Assembly (NCBI GenBank): GCA_900543215.1
Contig: UQQR01000006.1
Location: 10,389-74,388 of the forward strand
Length of the DNA stretch: 64,000 nt
Source of the DNA: an uncultured Oscillospiraceae bacterium
Lineage (GTDB): Bacteria > Bacillota > Clostridia > Oscillospirales > Acutalibacteraceae
Reading direction: 5' to 3'
Under the pieces are notes generated by a model that saw only the letters and a program-made list of their open reading frames with translations, had not been told where the DNA came from and ran no database searches. The position numbers and the translations under genes were made by a program. This document shows positions 26,399 to 34,352 of this stretch, in pieces (the stretch's first letter is position 1; each line of letters starts with the position of its first letter).

Positions 26399-26708
26399 AA
26401 TAGCGGTTTTGGGCGATACCGAAAGCATAAAGGGCTTTGCGGCGGTAGGGCTTGATATTTACCCGTGCGACCGTGATAATGACAGCCCCGAGGAATTTAA
26501 AAAAATTGTATCCGCCGGCTACGGCGTGATATTCGTTACGGAACGGTTAGTGCCGTTTCTTGAAAAGGAAATTGAAAAGACCGATAAACAGCTGTCACCG
26601 TCGGTAGTACCGATAACAGGTGTTTCAGGCAACAACGGGTTCGGCACTGCGGCGCTTAAGGCGGCGGTGGAAAAAGCAGTCGGCTCGGATATAATTTTCA
26701 ACAGATAG
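26391..26708 (+). CDS. ntpG: V-type ATPase subunit F (NtpG)
   Basis: 105 residues of the Rossmann-like subunit F family: MVKIAVLGDTESIKGFAAVG at the start and GVIFVTERLV in the middle. It binds subunit D in the central shaft. The reading frame is open further upstream inside ntpC, but only ATG at 26391 gives the family N-terminus and a normal overlap. Confidence 0.9.
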   Translation: MVKIAVLGDTESIKGFAAVGLDIYPCDRDNDSPEEFKKIVSAGYGVIFVTERLVPFLEKEIEKTDKQLSPSVVPITGVSGNNGFGTAALKAAVEKAVGSDIIFNR

Positions 26709-26720
26709 GAGTTAATCACA

Positions 26721-28490
26721 ATGACCGAAGGAACGATAACCAAGGTCGCCGGACCTCTTGTAATTGCGGAGGGTATGCGCAATGCCGATATGTTCGATGT
26801 TGTGCGTGTGTCGGATAAGCACCTTATTGGTGAAATAATAGAAATGCACGGCGATAAGGCTTCAATTCAGGTTTATGAGGAGACAGCGGGCTTAGGACCG
26901 GGCGAAAAGGTTGTTTCAACAGGAAAACCGCTCAGCGTTGAACTGGGACCCGGACTTATAGGCTCTATATTCGACGGTATTCAAAGACCTCTTGCGGAAA
27001 TTATGAAGGTTAGCGGTACAAATCTTCAGCGCGGCGTTGAGGTGCCGAGCCTGTCAAGAGATAAAAAATGGCACTTTGTACCCTCAAAAAAGGTAGGGGA
27101 CGAGGTTTTCGCCGGCGATACTATAGGTACGGTTAAGGAAACAGCTATAGTAAACCACAAAATAATGCTCCCGAATAAGGTTTCGGGCAAAATCGTTGAG
27201 ATAAGCGAGGGCGATTACACGGTAGAGGACACGGTCTACAAGGTAGAAACCGAAAAGGGTATCCGTGAATTTACCCTTATGCAGTCGTGGCCGGTGCGTG
27301 TGGGCAGACCGTATAAACGCAAATTATCTCCCGATATTCCGCTTGTAACGGGTCAGCGTGTTATAGATACGCTTTTCCCGATTGCAAAGGGCGGCGTTGC
27401 GGCGGTTCCGGGGCCCTTCGGCTCGGGCAAGACCGTGGTTCAGCACCAGCTTGCGAAATGGGCGGCGGCTGATATTATAGTTTATATCGGCTGCGGCGAG
27501 CGCGGTAACGAGATGACCGATGTTTTAAACGAGTTCCCCGAGCTTCGTGACCCGAGAACGGGCAATTCGCTTATGGAAAGAACGGTTCTTATCGCAAATA
27601 CATCGGATATGCCTGTTGCCGCCCGTGAAGCGTCAATTTACACAGGTATTACAATAGCGGAGTATTTTCGTGATATGGGCTACACCGTAGCGCTTATGGC
27701 GGATTCCACCTCCCGTTGGGCGGAGGCTCTGCGTGAAATGTCGGGCAGACTTGAGGAAATGCCGGGCGAAGAGGGCTATCCTGCTTACTTAGGCTCACGC
27801 CTTGCGCAGTTTTACGAGCGCGCGGGCAGAGTTATCGTAAACGGCAGCGAAGATACCGAGGGAGCGCTTTCTGTTATAGGCGCGGTATCTCCTCCCGGCG
27901 GCGATATTTCCGAGCCTGTTTCGCAGGCAACGCTCAGAATAGTCAAGGTTTTCTGGGGACTTGATTCAGCCCTTGCCTATAAACGCCACTTCCCGGCGAT
28001 AAACTGGCTTACAAGCTATTCGCTTTATGCGGATTCGCTTTCCGAATGGTTCAACAGCACCGTAAAGCCCGATTGGTATAAGCTGAGGGGCAGACTTATG
28101 GCTATTCTCCAAGAGGAATCGGAGCTTGAGGAAATAGTAAAGCTTGTAGGTATGGACGCACTCTCACCGTCCGACCGCTTAAAGCTTGAAGCCGCCCGTT
28201 CTATCCGTGAGGACTATCTGCACCAGAATGCGTTTGACGAGGTAGATACCTACACCTCGCTTGCTAAGCAGTATCTTATGATGGAGCTTATTTTGGCTTA
28301 TTACGACAGATCGCTTGAGGGTCTTAAAAAGGGAGCTTCAATCGAAAGGCTTGTATCGCTCCCATCAAGAGAGCGAATAGGACGCTTTAAGTATACGGAC
28401 GAAAAGAAGATCGACAACGAGTTTGCCGATATTAAAGCAGAGCTTGACAGCGATATTGAAAAAGCCGTAAGCGCTAAAGACGAAGATTAA
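26721..28490 (+). CDS. ntpA: V-type ATPase catalytic subunit A
   Basis: 589 residues, usual length for the catalytic subunit. It starts with the beta barrel (GTITKVAGPLVIAEGM), has the P-loop GPFGSGKTVVQ, the A-subunit-specific non-homologous insert, and the segments GCGERGNEMTDVLNEFPEL and MADSTSRWAEALREMSGRL. Three copies alternate with subunit B in the cytoplasmic head. Confidence 0.97.
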   Translation: MTEGTITKVAGPLVIAEGMRNADMFDVVRVSDKHLIGEIIEMHGDKASIQVYEETAGLGPGEKVVSTGKPLSVELGPGLIGSIFDGIQRPLAEIMKVSGTNLQRGVEVPSLSRDKKWHFVPSKKVGDEVFAGDTIGTVKETAIVNHKIMLPNKVSGKIVEISEGDYTVEDTVYKVETEKGIREFTLMQSWPVRVGRPYKRKLSPDIPLVTGQRVIDTLFPIAKGGVAAVPGPFGSGKTVVQHQLAKWAAADIIVYIGCGERGNEMTDVLNEFPELRDPRTGNSLMERTVLIANTSDMPVAAREASIYTGITIAEYFRDMGYTVALMADSTSRWAEALREMSGRLEEMPGEEGYPAYLGSRLAQFYERAGRVIVNGSEDTEGALSVIGAVSPPGGDISEPVSQATLRIVKVFWGLDSALAYKRHFPAINWLTSYSLYADSLSEWFNSTVKPDWYKLRGRLMAILQEESELEEIVKLVGMDALSPSDRLKLEAARSIREDYLHQNAFDEVDTYTSLAKQYLMMELILAYYDRSLEGLKKGASIERLVSLPSRERIGRFKYTDEKKIDNEFADIKAELDSDIEKAVSAKDED

Positions 28491-28504
28491 GGAGGGGATG
28501 CTTT

Positions 28505-29878
28505 ATGCCTAAGGAATATAAAACTATAAGAGAGGTTGCGGGACCTCTTATGATGGTAAGCGATGTTGAGGGCGTTAAGTATGACGAGCTCGGCGAAATA
28601 GAGCTTCCCGACGGCGAGATAAGGCGCTGTAAGGTGCTTGAAATAAACGGCACAAACGCGCTTGTTCAGCTGTTTGAAAATTCGGCAGGTATCAACCTTG
28701 CCGATTCAAAGGTAAGATTTTTGGGCCGCGGAATGGAGCTCCCCGTGTCACCCGATATGCTTTCACGCGTATTTGACGGACTGGGCAGACCCATAGACGG
28801 CGGACCCGAAATAATACCCGAAAAGCGAATGGATATAAACGGCAGACCGATGAACCCCGCGGCAAGAAACTATCCGCAGGAGTTTATTCAGACGGGCGTT
28901 TCCGCGATAGACGGACTTAACACCCTTGTAAGAGGTCAGAAATTGCCCATATTCTCCGCATCGGGACTTCCGCACGCAAACCTTGCGGCGCAGATAGCCC
29001 GTCAGGCAACGGTTTTGGGCGACGATAATCAGTTCGCCGTTGTATTCGCTGCTATGGGTATTACATTCGAAGAATCAAACTTCTTTATAGATTCGTTTAG
29101 GGAAACGGGCGCTATCGACCGTACCGTTATGTTTGTAAACCTTGCGAACGACCCCGCTATTGAGCGTATCGCTACACCGAAAATGGCGCTTACAGCCGCC
29201 GAGTATTTAGCGTTTGACCTTGGTATGCAGGTACTTGTAATTATGACCGACATTACAAACTACGCCGACGCTTTGCGTGAGGTGTCCGCCGCCCGTAAGG
29301 AAGTACCGGGCAGACGGGGATACCCCGGATATATGTATACCGATCTCGCTACGCTTTATGAGCGTGCGGGCAGACTTAAGGGCAAAGAAGGCTCTATAAC
29401 CCTTATACCCATTTTAACAATGCCCGAGGACGATAAGACCCACCCAATACCAGACCTTACAGGCTACATTACCGAGGGTCAGATAATCTTAAGCCGTGAG
29501 CTTTACAGAAAGGGCGTTACACCGCCTATCGATGTTTTACCGTCTCTTTCCCGTCTTAAGGATAAGGGTATAGGCGAGGGCAGGACCCGTAAGGACCATG
29601 CGGCTACTATGAACCAGCTTTTTGCGGCGTACGCAAGAGGTAAGGACGCTAAGGAGCTTATGGTAATTTTGGGCGAGGCGGCGCTTACCGATATTGACAA
29701 AAAGTATGCCGAATTTGCCGACAGATTTGAGAGCGAATATGTTTCGCAGGGCTATAACACAAACCGCACGATTGAGGAGACCCTCAATCTCGGCTGGAAG
29801 CTGTTATCAATTCTGCCGAGAAGCGAGCTTAAACGAATAAACGATGAATTGCTTGATAAATATTACGGTAAGTTTTAA
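28505..29878 (+). CDS. ntpB: V-type ATPase subunit B
   Basis: 457 residues. It resembles subunit A but lacks a P-loop; the equivalent stretch is FSASGLPHANLAAQIARQA. EVSAARKEVPGRRGYPGYMY and ILTMPEDDKTHPIPDLTGYI are typical B-subunit blocks that complete the nucleotide sites from the neighbouring side. It starts 14 bases after ntpA with AAGGAGGGG upstream. Confidence 0.97.
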   Translation: MPKEYKTIREVAGPLMMVSDVEGVKYDELGEIELPDGEIRRCKVLEINGTNALVQLFENSAGINLADSKVRFLGRGMELPVSPDMLSRVFDGLGRPIDGGPEIIPEKRMDINGRPMNPAARNYPQEFIQTGVSAIDGLNTLVRGQKLPIFSASGLPHANLAAQIARQATVLGDDNQFAVVFAAMGITFEESNFFIDSFRETGAIDRTVMFVNLANDPAIERIATPKMALTAAEYLAFDLGMQVLVIMTDITNYADALREVSAARKEVPGRRGYPGYMYTDLATLYERAGRLKGKEGSITLIPILTMPEDDKTHPIPDLTGYITEGQIILSRELYRKGVTPPIDVLPSLSRLKDKGIGEGRTRKDHAATMNQLFAAYARGKDAKELMVILGEAALTDIDKKYAEFADRFESEYVSQGYNTNRTIEETLNLGWKLLSILPRSELKRINDELLDKYYGKF

Positions 29879-29892
29879 AGGGGGCGCTTATT

Positions 29893-30564
29893 ATGGCAGT
29901 GCTTAATGTAAACCCCACACGAATGGAGCTGACAAGGCTTAAAAAACAGCTTTCAACCGCTTTAAGAGGTCATAAACTGCTTAAGGATAAGCGTGACGAG
30001 CTTATGCGCCAATTCCTTGACGAAATCCGTGAAACTAAAACACTTCGTGAAGAGGTTGAAAGGGAGCTTAAGAGTATTAACGCCGATTTTGTGCTTGCTT
30101 CAAGCGTTATGTCAAAGGAGGCGCTTGATACCGCGCTTTTAGCGCCCAAGCAGGAGGTCTACCTCGATACCGACACCCGTAATGTTATGAGCGTTGATAT
30201 TCCCGTTTATTCCTTTAAAACCAGAACCAGTGAGGACTCGGATATTTTTTCCTACGGCTTTGCCTCAACAAGCTTTGAGCTTGACGATGCGGTAGCCGGA
30301 CTTTCGGCTTTATTGCCCAAAATGCTTAAATTAGCCGAAAAGGAAAAAGCGGTAAAGCTTATGGCGGACGAGATTGAAAAAACACGCCGCCGTGTCAATG
30401 CGCTTGAGCATGTTATGATACCGCGCTATCAGGAGACCATTCATTTCATATCTATGAAGCTTGAAGAAAACGAGCGCGCAAGCCGCGCCCGCCTTATGAA
30501 GGTCAAGGATATGATGATTGAGGAAAACATTGAGTATAAGCATACTCATCCGGATGCGGTTTAG
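29893..30564 (+). CDS. ntpD: V-type ATPase subunit D (central shaft)
   Basis: 223 residues. N- and C-terminal helices form the coiled-coil axle: NVNPTRMELTRLKKQLSTA at the start and RRVNALEHVMIPRYQETIHF near the end are family signatures. It is the last gene of the operon; homologues of ntpH and of the KtrB-like ntpJ that follow in E. hirae are absent, and a terminator comes next. Confidence 0.94.
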   Translation: MAVLNVNPTRMELTRLKKQLSTALRGHKLLKDKRDELMRQFLDEIRETKTLREEVERELKSINADFVLASSVMSKEALDTALLAPKQEVYLDTDTRNVMSVDIPVYSFKTRTSEDSDIFSYGFASTSFELDDAVAGLSALLPKMLKLAEKEKAVKLMADEIEKTRRRVNALEHVMIPRYQETIHFISMKLEENERASRARLMKVKDMMIEENIEYKHTHPDAV

Positions 30565-30601
30565 GTTTCGGAATGCGGAATTCGCAATTATAAAAAATAA
30601 A

Positions 30602-30642
30602 GCCTGTTGTTATCAGCAAAGCTGACAGCAACAGGTTTTTTT
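30602..30642 (+). terminator. Terminator of the V-ATPase operon
   Basis: A 15-bp stem with one or two weak pairs (30603-30617 with 30621-30635) and a three-base loop is followed by seven T. Confidence 0.85.
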
Positions 30643-30643
30643 A

Positions 30644-30883
30644 TTATTTAAAAAGCTTTTCAATAGGGACATTTAAGGCTTTTGAAATGTAATAAGCTTC
30701 TTTATCGGTTGCAATTCTTATTTGGCCTTCAAGCTTTGAGTAGCTTGTCGGGTTTATGTCAAGACCCATTGTTTGAAGTCTTGCAATAAAATCGTTTTGT
30801 TTTATACCTGCCTCTTTTCGCAGGCGTTCAACATTTTTACCTATCATATTGCAGGTTCCGTATTCACTTTTTCTCAGTTTCAT
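30644..30883 (-). CDS. Cro/CI-type (XRE) helix-turn-helix protein
   Basis: 79 residues, essentially a single XRE DNA-binding domain: IGKNVERLRKEAGIKQNDF, recognition region PTSYSKLEGQIR and the closing helix YYISKALNVPIEKLF. GGGTGA lies five bases before the ATG. It is the last of three small XRE genes in a row on this strand, 18 bases after the middle one. No effector domain is present, so it probably binds DNA as a dimer. Confidence 0.85.
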   Translation of the reverse strand: MKLRKSEYGTCNMIGKNVERLRKEAGIKQNDFIARLQTMGLDINPTSYSKLEGQIRIATDKEAYYISKALNVPIEKLFK

Positions 30884-30901
30884 AGCATCACCCGAAAGAG
30901 C

Positions 30902-31102
30902 TTATTTCTTATATTCCAGTATATCCGATATATCGCAATCAAGGGCGGTGCATATACGGTCAAGGACATATCCGTCATACCGTTTTACCTTATTTTTATA
31001 ATAATTGTCTATCACCTGATACTGTATTTCTGTGCGTTTTGAAAGTTCGTAACGGCTGATATTAAGCCGATTAAGGGTTTTGTCAAGAGTTAAGATAACC
31101 AT
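30902..31102 (-). CDS. Small Cro/CI-type (XRE) helix-turn-helix protein
   Basis: 66 residues with the compact XRE fold: LDKTLNRLNISRYELSKRTE, recognition helix IQYQVIDNYYKNKV and C-terminal LDRICTALDCDISDILEY, similar to the Cro-like YozG/YdaS-sized regulators. It stands between two other XRE genes, 11 bases after the first, so all three are probably one transcript. Confidence 0.85.
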   Translation of the reverse strand: MVILTLDKTLNRLNISRYELSKRTEIQYQVIDNYYKNKVKRYDGYVLDRICTALDCDISDILEYKK

Positions 31103-31113
31103 ATATATTTACC

Positions 31114-31323
31114 TCAGTTTTTCATTTCCGGGTTATCCGTTCGCCCAAGCAAATAATCAACCGATACATTAAAATAATCGGCAAAAGCTATAAGTGTTTT
31201 ATAGTCCGCCTGATGCTTTCCGTTTTCGTAACGGCTGATACTGTTTTGGTTCATCCCTAAATCCATTGCAAGTTTAAGTTGGGATATATTTCTTTTTTCA
31301 CGCAATTCACGAAGTCTTTCCAT
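31114..31323 (-). CDS. Cro/CI-type (XRE) repressor, promoter-proximal
   Basis: 69 residues: ERLRELREKRNISQLKLAMDL, recognition helix NQNSISRYENGKHQADY, and FADYFNVSVDYLLGRTDNPE, a classic phage-like repressor DNA-binding domain. The frame is open 40 codons further upstream through the operator, but ATG at 31323 with AAGGTGAT six bases before it is clearly the start. It is the likely ligand of the perfect palindrome at 31365-31387 that covers the start point of the divergent SLOG gene. Confidence 0.88.
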   Translation of the reverse strand: MERLRELREKRNISQLKLAMDLGMNQNSISRYENGKHQADYKTLIAFADYFNVSVDYLLGRTDNPEMKN

Positions 31324-31333
31324 AAATATCACC

Positions 31334-31362
31334 TTGACTTTATTATCCCAAAACGGTATAAT
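31334..31362 (+). promoter_or_regulatory. Promoter of the SLOG-domain gene
   Basis: TTGACT (31334-31339) and TATAAT (31357-31362) with a 17-base spacer: a strong housekeeping promoter reading right. It lies directly before the palindrome. Confidence 0.8.
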
Positions 31363-31364
31363 AA

Positions 31365-31387
31365 AAATATCCCATTTTGGGATATTT
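31365..31387. promoter_or_regulatory. Palindromic operator between the XRE cluster and the SLOG gene
   Basis: Perfect 10-bp arms AAATATCCCA and TGGGATATTT around TTT. It overlaps the predicted start point of the rightward transcript. A related half-match, TATCCC...GGTATA, lies within the promoter spacer and -10 (31343-31360), suggesting two repressor sites. Confidence 0.75.
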
Positions 31388-31418
31388 GGCATTTTTATGA
31401 AATTTTTGGAGGAATGCA

Positions 31419-31754
31419 ATGAAAGTAGCGGTAATCGGTTCAAGAGGACTTAGGGTTGATAATTTGGAAAAATACTTACCGAAAGAAACAACGGAGATAG
31501 TTTCGGGCGGCGCAAGGGGCATTGATACCTGCGCAAGGGAATATGCGGTAAGAAATAACATAAAGCTTACGGAGTTTTTGCCCGAGTACGAAAGGTACGG
31601 GCGGTCGGCTCCGATTAAACGCAATTTGCTTATAATTGATTACGCCGATTATGTATTGGCTTTTTGGGACGGCAAATCGCACGGCACAAAGTATGTTATA
31701 GATAACTGCAAAAAGAAAAACAAACTCGTTAGAGTACTTATAGAGATTGAATGA
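31419..31754 (+). CDS. SLOG-domain (YspA/DprA-like) nucleotide-binding protein
   Basis: 111 residues forming one Rossmann-like SLOG domain: AVIGSRGLRV, the phosphate-binding SGGARGIDTCA, PEYERYGRSAPIKRN and AFWDGKSHGTKYVID. The family includes DprA, YspA and TIR-linked nucleotide sensors; a role in sensing or cleaving nucleotides is inference. It is transcribed alone from a promoter under an XRE-type operator and ends in its own terminator. GGAGG precedes the ATG. Tight control by a phage-like repressor hints at a defence or stress function. Confidence 0.8.
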   Translation: MKVAVIGSRGLRVDNLEKYLPKETTEIVSGGARGIDTCAREYAVRNNIKLTEFLPEYERYGRSAPIKRNLLIIDYADYVLAFWDGKSHGTKYVIDNCKKKNKLVRVLIEIE

Positions 31755-31770
31755 AATGACATTTAAACAT

Positions 31771-31805
31771 AAAAAATCGGTTACCGAAACGGCAACCGAT
31801 TTTTT
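31771..31805. terminator. Bidirectional terminator between the SLOG gene and azlD
   Basis: A 12-bp stem AAAAAATCGGTT/AACCGATTTTTT (31771-31782 with 31794-31805) with further pairing inside. It can end transcripts from both strands. Confidence 0.85.
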
Positions 31806-31817
31806 CACACTGTAAAA

Positions 31818-32126
31818 CTATAAAATTATTAATTCTATTATAAAAACCACCGCGCAGGAGCATACCGCAACCCCGAAAAGGCTCACACCGAAGTACGCAA
31901 GCAGAACGCCCGTTATAAGCGCCGCAATGCCCGACCAGACGCTTTGTGTGCAGTCTATAATCGCAGGGAAGGTCATTATTGCAAGTGTGACATACGGAAC
32001 ATAGTAGAGAAAAGACCTGAGGGTTACATTGGTTATCTTTTTTCTTATCAGCGTAAGGGGCAGTACCCTTATAAGAAATGTGACCGCGGTCATTACAGCT
32101 ATATAAACATATACATTATGCTTCAT
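31818..32126 (-). CDS. azlD: AzlD family branched-chain amino acid exporter, small subunit
   Basis: 102 residues with about four membrane helices (VYIAVMTAVTFLIRVLPLTL at the start is typical of AzlD). With AzlC it exports branched-chain amino acids or analogues. ATG at 32126 overlaps the azlC end by 11 bases and has GGAGG upstream inside azlC, so translation is coupled; the extra eight codons in the open frame are not needed. Confidence 0.9.
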   Translation of the reverse strand: MKHNVYVYIAVMTAVTFLIRVLPLTLIRKKITNVTLRSFLYYVPYVTLAIMTFPAIIDCTQSVWSGIAALITGVLLAYFGVSLFGVAVCSCAVVFIIELIIL

Positions 32127-32847
32127 TAGTTTTTTCCTCCGTTTCTTCATCCTTTACGGGGAAAAGCAGAGCCGCAGTAAGGGATATGATTACCGTAAGA
32201 ATAATAATTCTCATACCCTCGGAAATAGAGGAAAAGGGCGGAAGCTTTGAAAACAGCAGGCTTGCTGCCATAGATATTATTACAAGCACGGCAATTATTT
32301 TGTTTTTCCTTGCGGGCGGAATTATTATGGCTAAGAACATTCCGTAAAGTCCTACGCTTAAAGCGCTTACAAGGTTTTGCGGAAGAATATTACCCATAAT
32401 TACGCCGAACAGCGTGCCGAACGCCCAACCGGGTATTGCGACCGACATAGCGCCGTAATTATAAAACGGATTAAGCGTGCCGGGTACTGATATTGAAATA
32501 CCGAATATTTCGTCCGTAACGTCAAACGCAATAAGCGCGCGGTGCAAAAGCGAGGTCTCGGGTGCCAGCTTTTGGCTTAACGCGCAGGACATAAGCAAAT
32601 ATCTTGCGTTTACTATCAGCTCCGTTATCGCAAGCTCTATGTAGGCGGCGTTCGCTCCGATTAGCGTAAAGCCTGCGTATCCGCCGGCCGACGCGTTTGT
32701 AAGCGCGGAGGTAAGCCAAGCCTGAAATGGGGTAAGCCCTGCCTTTTTTGCCGCTATTCCGAGGGTGAACGCAACCGCAAAATAGCCGAGCGCTATCGGA
32801 ATACCGTCCTTTAATCCTTTAAAATACCATTTCTTACTGTCCGACAC
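32116..32847 (-). CDS. azlC: AzlC family branched-chain amino acid exporter, large subunit
   Basis: 243 residues, about seven to eight membrane helices, with the family features LKDGIPIALGYFAVAFTLGI and TDEIFGISI. It forms the two-part AzlCD permease. A GTG start at 32847 is used; the ribosome binding site is weak. No Lrp-type regulator is adjacent, unlike B. subtilis azlB-azlCD. Confidence 0.9.
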   Translation of the reverse strand: MSDSKKWYFKGLKDGIPIALGYFAVAFTLGIAAKKAGLTPFQAWLTSALTNASAGGYAGFTLIGANAAYIELAITELIVNARYLLMSCALSQKLAPETSLLHRALIAFDVTDEIFGISISVPGTLNPFYNYGAMSVAIPGWAFGTLFGVIMGNILPQNLVSALSVGLYGMFLAIIIPPARKNKIIAVLVIISMAASLLFSKLPPFSSISEGMRIIILTVIISLTAALLFPVKDEETEEKTNEA

Positions 32848-32885
32848 TGGAAGTCACGCCGTTTCTTTGAAAATTGCTAAACAAT

Positions 32886-32914
32886 ATTTTACATTTTTTG
32901 CGCCCGTTAGTCAA
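32886..32914 (-). promoter_or_regulatory. Promoter of azlCD
   Basis: On the minus strand TTGACT (32909-32914) and TAAAAT (32886-32891) are 17 bases apart, about 40 bases before the start codon. Confidence 0.75.
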
Positions 32915-32963
32915 TATGTTTTTCTATCTTATTCCAGTCTCTTTTTACATAGCAAAATATCAC

Positions 32964-32992
32964 TTGTTTTAATGAGGCTTAGGTAGTATAAT
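32964..32992 (+). promoter_or_regulatory. Promoter of the greA gene
   Basis: TTGTTT (32964-32969) and TATAAT (32987-32992) with a 17-base spacer. Confidence 0.7.
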
Positions 32993-33013
32993 ACCTTAGA
33001 AGGAATGATGTAT

Positions 33014-33517
33014 ATGTATGATGAGCTTACCGAGGTTGATATTAAAAAAATGAAGGACGAGCTTGAATACCGCATAGGTACGGTTCGCCCTAAAATACTT
33101 GAGGAAGTTAAGTTTACAAGAAGCTTCGGCGATTTAAGCGAGAATGCCGAGTACCACGCCGCAAAGCGTGAAAGGGGCAAAAACGAAAGCCGCATAAGGT
33201 ATCTCCGCAATATGATAAAGACAGCGAGGGTGATACACCCCGAAAGCAAAACCGACGAGGTGGGACTTTTCGACACCGTAGAATACTATGTTGAAGAAGA
33301 CGACGCCACGGAAAAGGTGCGTATCGTAACCTCGTTAAGACAAAATTCCCTCGAAAGGCTTATAAGCCGTGAATCGCCTATGGGCTCTGCGCTTATGGGC
33401 GCTAAGATAGGTGACAGGCTTTGTATAAAGGTCAGCGACGATTACAGCTATTATATAGTTGTCCGCTCAATAGAAAAGGGAAACGACGACGATAAGCTTG
33501 AAATAAGAAAATTTTGA
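33014..33517 (+). CDS. greA: Transcription elongation factor GreA
   Basis: 167 residues: N-terminal coiled coil with the acidic tip FGDLSENAEYHAAK that enters the RNA polymerase secondary channel, and a C-terminal FKBP-like domain ending in SPMGSALMGAKIGD. It rescues backtracked polymerase by stimulating RNA cleavage. Three ATG codons lie close together (33005, 33008, 33014); the AAGGA at 33000-33004 is well spaced only from the last. Confidence 0.92.
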   Translation: MYDELTEVDIKKMKDELEYRIGTVRPKILEEVKFTRSFGDLSENAEYHAAKRERGKNESRIRYLRNMIKTARVIHPESKTDEVGLFDTVEYYVEEDDATEKVRIVTSLRQNSLERLISRESPMGSALMGAKIGDRLCIKVSDDYSYYIVVRSIEKGNDDDKLEIRKF

Positions 33518-33524
33518 AAATCGG

Positions 33525-33553
33525 TTGATATGCCGAAAGGTTTTTGTTATAAT
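33525..33553 (+). promoter_or_regulatory. Promoter of thyX
   Basis: TTGATA (33525-33530) and TATAAT (33548-33553), 17-base spacer, 26 bases before the thyX start. Confidence 0.8.
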
Positions 33554-33578
33554 CTATTACAATACGGAGGAGATTACA

Positions 33579-34352
33579 ATGGCTAAGGTTTTTTTACTTG
33601 CATACACACCCAATCCCGAGCGCACTGTTGCGGAAGCTGCAAAGCTTTGCTACAGCAGTTCGAATATCGAGGATCTGAACGAAAGTCTTACCGACGAAAA
33701 GGCGGCGGCATTTGTTGAAATGCTGTCCGAAATAGGTCACGAAAGCCCTATTGAACACGCAAGCTTTACTTTCGGAATAGAAGGTGTTTCCCGTTCCTTG
33801 CTCGCTCAGATAACAAGGCACAGAATAGCGTCGTTTTCGGTTAAAAGTCAGCGCTATGTAAGGGAGGGCAGTTTCGGCTATGTAACTCCGCCCGAAATTG
33901 CCGCCGACTCCGAGGCAAAAAGGCTGTACGATGAGATAATGGCAGAGGATCAAAAAAAATACGACCAAATCGCCGCAATACTCAAAGAAAAGCATATAAA
34001 GACCTTTATGGCAGAGGGAAAGGACGAAAAAACGGCGACAAGACTTGCCGAGAAAAAGGCTATCGAGGACGCCCGTTTTGTTCTTCCGAACTCTTGCGAA
34101 ACACAGATGATAGTAACTATGAACGCCCGCTCGTTAAAGAATTTCTTTAAAATTCGCTGCTGCAACAGAGCGCAGTGGGAAATAAGGGATGTAGCGGTTC
34201 AGATGTTAGCGCTTGTATCGGCGGTAGCTCCCGAACTGTTTAAAAATTCGGGTCCCTCATGTCTCGGCGGCGCCTGCAGCGAGGGTAAAATGTCCTGTGG
34301 CAAGGCGGCAGAGGTAAGAGAAAAATTTAAGGAACTGAAAAACAATGGGTAA
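33579..34352 (+). CDS. thyX: FAD-dependent thymidylate synthase
   Basis: 257 residues. The ThyX motif RHR-x7-S is present (Arg80 to Ser90, RHRIASFSVKSQRY). It makes dTMP from dUMP with methylenetetrahydrofolate and NAD(P)H through FAD, in place of ThyA. Family members are usually 210-260 residues, so this is long-side normal. The frame is open upstream through the promoter, but ATG at 33579 has CGGAGGAG before it. It overlaps the thymidylate kinase gene by eight bases, which puts two consecutive steps of dTTP synthesis in one operon. Confidence 0.95.
   Translation: MAKVFLLAYTPNPERTVAEAAKLCYSSSNIEDLNESLTDEKAAAFVEMLSEIGHESPIEHASFTFGIEGVSRSLLAQITRHRIASFSVKSQRYVREGSFGYVTPPEIAADSEAKRLYDEIMAEDQKKYDQIAAILKEKHIKTFMAEGKDEKTATRLAEKKAIEDARFVLPNSCETQMIVTMNARSLKNFFKIRCCNRAQWEIRDVAVQMLALVSAVAPELFKNSGPSCLGGACSEGKMSCGKAAEVREKFKELKNNG

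Noticed and set aside
31342..31386. Leftward promoter of the XRE cluster within the operator region
   Set aside because: TATTAT- and GATAAT-like boxes exist on the minus strand but none has a credible -35 partner, so the exact promoter could not be assigned.
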